Positions 47,301-49,041 of a stretch of DNA of 49,041 nt are shown here, in pieces (position 1 is the first letter of the stretch; the number at the start of each line of letters is the position of its first letter). Origin of the DNA: Acinetobacter gerneri DSM 14967 = CIP 107464 = MTCC 9824. GTDB lineage: Bacteria > Pseudomonadota > Gammaproteobacteria > Pseudomonadales > Moraxellaceae. The DNA is taken from NCBI RefSeq assembly GCF_000368565.1, contig NZ_KB849544.1:720536-769576 (forward strand), written 5' to 3'. The translations under genes were made by a program, and so were the position numbers. The notes under the pieces were generated by a model, which did no database searches, was not told the DNA's origin, and worked only from the letters and a program-made list of their open reading frames with translations.

Positions 47301-49041
47301 CCCAAGTTAAACCGCCATCTTTGGAAATCTGCAACATTTCACCTTGAACAAGACTACGATTTAAAACACCTGAAATTTGTCCAAGCGTATTATCACGTGT
47401 AATCAAGTCATTATTGGTCGCTGTAATCGTTGATGTATAACCCACAGCCACGCCATCAGCAGTATCCACAGACAATTTAAAGCTCGTTGATAAATCATCA
47501 ATAATTGGCTTAGTCGTATCAATTTGAATATTGATCGCACCACTTGGCAAACTTTCATTACCAGCAATATCAGTCAGTGTATAGCTGAGAGCGTGATCGC
47601 CTTCAACGAGTGGTAACACTGGTGTCAATGTACCAGCAACTGGATCATAGATTGCATCTACTGCTTTGCCATCTACATATAGCGTTGGTTTTTCATCAGC
47701 TGGTAATATGCCCACGATCACACTTGGTGTCGTATCATCAGTCGACGTACCTGTACCCAAATGACCTTGGAACATTCCCACATCATCAATATATTCAGTT
47801 GGTGTTGCAGGTTGATCTGGAGGCGTAATATCTACAATGATCACAATAGGATCACTTGGAGCACTTTCATTACCAGTCTCATCTGATAATGAATAACTCA
47901 TATGATGAGTACCTTCATCAAGCGGATTTACAGGTGTTAAGGTATTGGTCGTTGCATCATAAATTGAATCAACTTTTTGACCGTCTACATACAGATTCGG
48001 AATTTCATCTGCATTTAGCGCACCAATGATAATACTCGGTGTTGTATCGTTAGTTATATCACCTGATGCAAATGTACCTTGTATTGGGTCAACATTATCA
48101 ATATAGACTGTTGGCGCATTTGGTTGATTTGGAGCTGTGGTATCAATTGTAATTTTGAAATTACCGTTGAATTCACCATAGTTACCCGCTGCATCAACAA
48201 CACGGGCAGTATAGTTATAAGTTTTACCATCAACTAAACCAGAATCTGCAAATTGGTAATTATTACCTTTAACTAAAGTCGCATCACCGATGTATTTTCC
48301 ATCACGATAAATTTGTACGACTTCGTCAGCATTGATCGTACCATTTACTTTGATATTCAACACAGGCGCAGTGTCATCTGTTTTGGTGTTTTTATTAAAG
48401 TCACCAGTAATCGAACCGACATCATCAGTATAAGTTTTGATATTTATAAGTGCCGTTGGTGCTGTCGTATCTACTTTTACTAAAATAGGATCACTTGCCG
48501 CACTTTCATTACCTGCAATATCTGTCAATGTATAGCTGATCGCATGATCACCTTCACTCATCGGATTAACTGGGGTTAATGTTCCAGCAACTGGATCGTA
48601 GACAGAGTCTACTGGCTTGCCATCCACATAAAGTGTTGGTTTTTCATCTGCTGGTAATGCACCCACAATAACACTTGGTGTCGTATCATCGGTTGTTGTA
48701 CCTGTAGTAAAGTCACCTTGTTTTGAACCAACATTATCAACAAACTCAGTTGGTGCTGTTGGTTGAGTTGGGGCTTTCGTATCTACAAGCACTTGGATTG
48801 GATCACTTGGCAAACTTTCATTGCCAGCAATATCAGTCAATGTATAGCTAAGATCATGATCACCTTCAGCAAGTGGCGTCACTGGCGTCAATGTGCCTGC
48901 AACTGGATCATAGATAGAGTCTACTTTATCACCATCTACATAAAGTGTTGGTTTTTCATCAACTGGTAATGTACCTACGATAACACTTGGTGTTGTATCG
49001 TTAGTTGTAGTGCCTGATGCAAATGTACCTTGCACTGGATC
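44335..49041 (-). CDS. Giant Bap-like type I secreted adhesin, C-terminal part
   Basis: The frame is open to the window edge, so the start is not in view. The GTG at 49035 is only an internal Val codon. Numbering from there, residues 1-508 are four closely related Ig-like repeats of about 104 residues plus one divergent copy at 192-300. Residues 509-745 are two other Ig-like domains. Residues 746-1200 form an FG-GAP module with seven DxDxDG-type calcium loops. A carboxypeptidase-like domain follows (1195-1275), then RTX-like repeats (GTGYNDHFYGSLGNDHYNGG, VGGAGNDTFN) and a type I secretion target end (ADIIDIHELLDNY to NNQIVI). It should be exported by a TolC-ABC-HlyD system. Confidence 0.9.
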   Translation of the reverse strand, partial: DPVQGTFASGTTTNDTTPSVIVGTLPVDEKPTLYVDGDKVDSIYDPVAGTLTPVTPLAEGDHDLSYTLTDIAGNESLPSDPIQVLVDTKAPTQPTAPTEFVDNVGSKQGDFTTGTTTDDTTPSVIVGALPADEKPTLYVDGKPVDSVYDPVAGTLTPVNPMSEGDHAISYTLTDIAGNESAASDPILVKVDTTAPTALINIKTYTDDVGSITGDFNKNTKTDDTAPVLNIKVNGTINADEVVQIYRDGKYIGDATLVKGNNYQFADSGLVDGKTYNYTARVVDAAGNYGEFNGNFKITIDTTAPNQPNAPTVYIDNVDPIQGTFASGDITNDTTPSIIIGALNADEIPNLYVDGQKVDSIYDATTNTLTPVNPLDEGTHHMSYSLSDETGNESAPSDPIVIIVDITPPDQPATPTEYIDDVGMFQGHLGTGTSTDDTTPSVIVGILPADEKPTLYVDGKAVDAIYDPVAGTLTPVLPLVEGDHALSYTLTDIAGNESLPSGAINIQIDTTKPIIDDLSTSFKLSVDTADGVAVGYTSTITATNNDLITRDNTLGQISGVLNRSLVQGEMLQISKDGGLTWEDVSSIQGANWTYQDNDVHAVDATVEFSFRVRDDVGNYTYLAGQEKSVQIDLTGPNGISLKPNVASQIVSGVKYTFTSAEYGLAEPGTKIALVNDVNNNGMWQEGIDTVVSYATVDANGQWSITTNIPKGDQNLAFLVWDKAGNVSTLSPITHVTSDDKVTPPTTGGPGAEVIVTKWGGTTDGDGDGYGVNCAAVTVNADGTYSFWQSVRGTTNSTCTTTANAGRVYSGVDLENYSAAYLAQASKANGAGYNLDNCCYGQFVSSAVFADINRDGNADVMSQLSSYGNCGYTAYWMNNGDGTYSSKALNQGVLNHLGGVIAYDRTGDGYLDFVIADSCSDSITFIKNNAGNLTYETSTVTCSGNGMPQSAAMTIYNGLKTGSITGTAMPKDLSILHDVAGVDLDNNGTIDIVAHVDYNGKVLYGDCSRGMGIMYNSGTSAGFTYVNQANVFTSDGGTDYGNLQQSIVFADYNGDGWLDMFISRGTKAGVDSNESRIYLNDGKGQLNATDSQALWFGDKLSGGSAFAIDWNLDGKQDLIEVPAQVTGCYIKTGFAPTLYLNYGNNVWGKDAYALTPSTYTDITGATAVDYNWDGSVDLLLYRAGSDAGVVSSTNSAPTILIKNTNVAADGTSLHVKILDGQGINCYYGNTVKLYDSKGNLVSTQVLNPQSSGSTDSTGIVNFYGLDPNETYSIQLLRISNGVADNVGGIDNLGGYANKTINSSWTGLVAGKANEAYVLLAESDTATNNSGSNASGVVGTGYNDHFYGSLGNDHYNGGGGWETGANGKQVWVANGGEDILDYSNLQGQISINVATGTVTKVINGITTIDTFENIEQFVGAKGDTVFTGNDTNHVFVGGAGNDTFNLGSTALDTIYFNLLNPKDPTGGNGTDTVNGFHVGKVGTDQNADIIDIHELLDNYKGTAGLYTDVDSVKLDIASSGLKNYLQITDDGTNTYISVDLNGTGHNYATVLTLHDVKTDLETLLLNNQIVI
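47512..49041 (-). repeat. Tandem Ig-like repeats of the adhesin, about 310 bp each
   Basis: Units at 49041-48775 (partial), 48774-48463, 48135-47824 and 47823-47512 encode nearly the same repeat, marked by PSVIVG, LYVDG, DPVAGTLTPV and SYTLTDIAGNES. A divergent Ig-like unit sits between the second and third of these at 48462-48136. More copies probably lie beyond the window. Such arrays change in copy number by recombination. Confidence 0.85.

Noticed and set aside
47512..49041. CRISPR-like array
   Set aside because: The regular repeats are about 310 bp, in frame, and encode Ig-like domains. There are no short direct repeats with unique spacers anywhere in the window.

Overview
The window looks like chromosomal DNA of an Acinetobacter species. 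The DNA is AT-rich. The VgrG N-terminus, the DcaP-like porin, the kdsD-kdsC-lptC-lptA-lptB cluster, the two-domain UspA and the insertion sequences all match that genus. The genus call rests on recognition by eye, not on a search.

Layout. (1) 36-1440: a gene tail, then an ABC ATPase and a small TOBE protein on the minus strand. (2) 1602-2678: a sigma54 activator of the SfnR type on the plus strand. (3) 2777-12618: a tightly packed nine-gene minus-strand operon (amidohydrolase, DcaP-like porin, binding protein, MFS transporter, two permeases, lipoprotein binding protein, ATPase, permease). A textbook -24/-12 element lies about 40 bp before its first gene. This appears to be a complete outer-membrane-to-cytoplasm uptake and hydrolysis system for an unknown small organic compound, most plausibly an organosulfur or related nutrient. 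(4) 13007-13564: a P4-type integrase with its middle deleted. (5) 13717-18581: mutS, fdxA, an M15-type lipoprotein and an O-methyltransferase, most followed by clear terminators. (6) 18745-24775: a type VI secretion VgrG island. VgrG is divided into two ORFs, followed by a LysM/lysozyme/M23 peptidoglycan-hydrolase effector and a probable periplasmic immunity gene broken in frame at an A8 tract. (7) 25296-27480: UspA, a hexapeptide acyltransferase and a YigZ-family protein. (8) 27626-31987: a type I secretion operon (TolC, ABC, HlyD) wrecked by an IS5-family element that removed the end of tolC and most of the ABC gene. (9) 32202-35631: LPS transport and Kdo synthesis genes. (10) 36148-37708: cysS and tRNA-Gly(GCC). 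(11) 37916-40245: a DmoA/NtaA-type flavin monooxygenase convergent with a LysR regulator. (12) 40561-44214: a small unknown protein and two tandem AraC paralogs, the second split by an IS30-family element. (13) 44335-49041: the C-terminal part of a giant Bap-like type I secreted adhesin that runs off the window.

Connections. Two loci (2-3 and 11) carry families linked to organosulfur use. The adhesin (13) is the kind of substrate the broken secretion operon (8) would export, so surface adhesion by this route may be lost or may depend on another exporter. The most unusual items are the sigma54-controlled uptake operon, the A8 frameshift in the immunity gene next to an apparently intact lytic effector, and a seven-motif FG-GAP module holding all ten cysteines of the visible adhesin.
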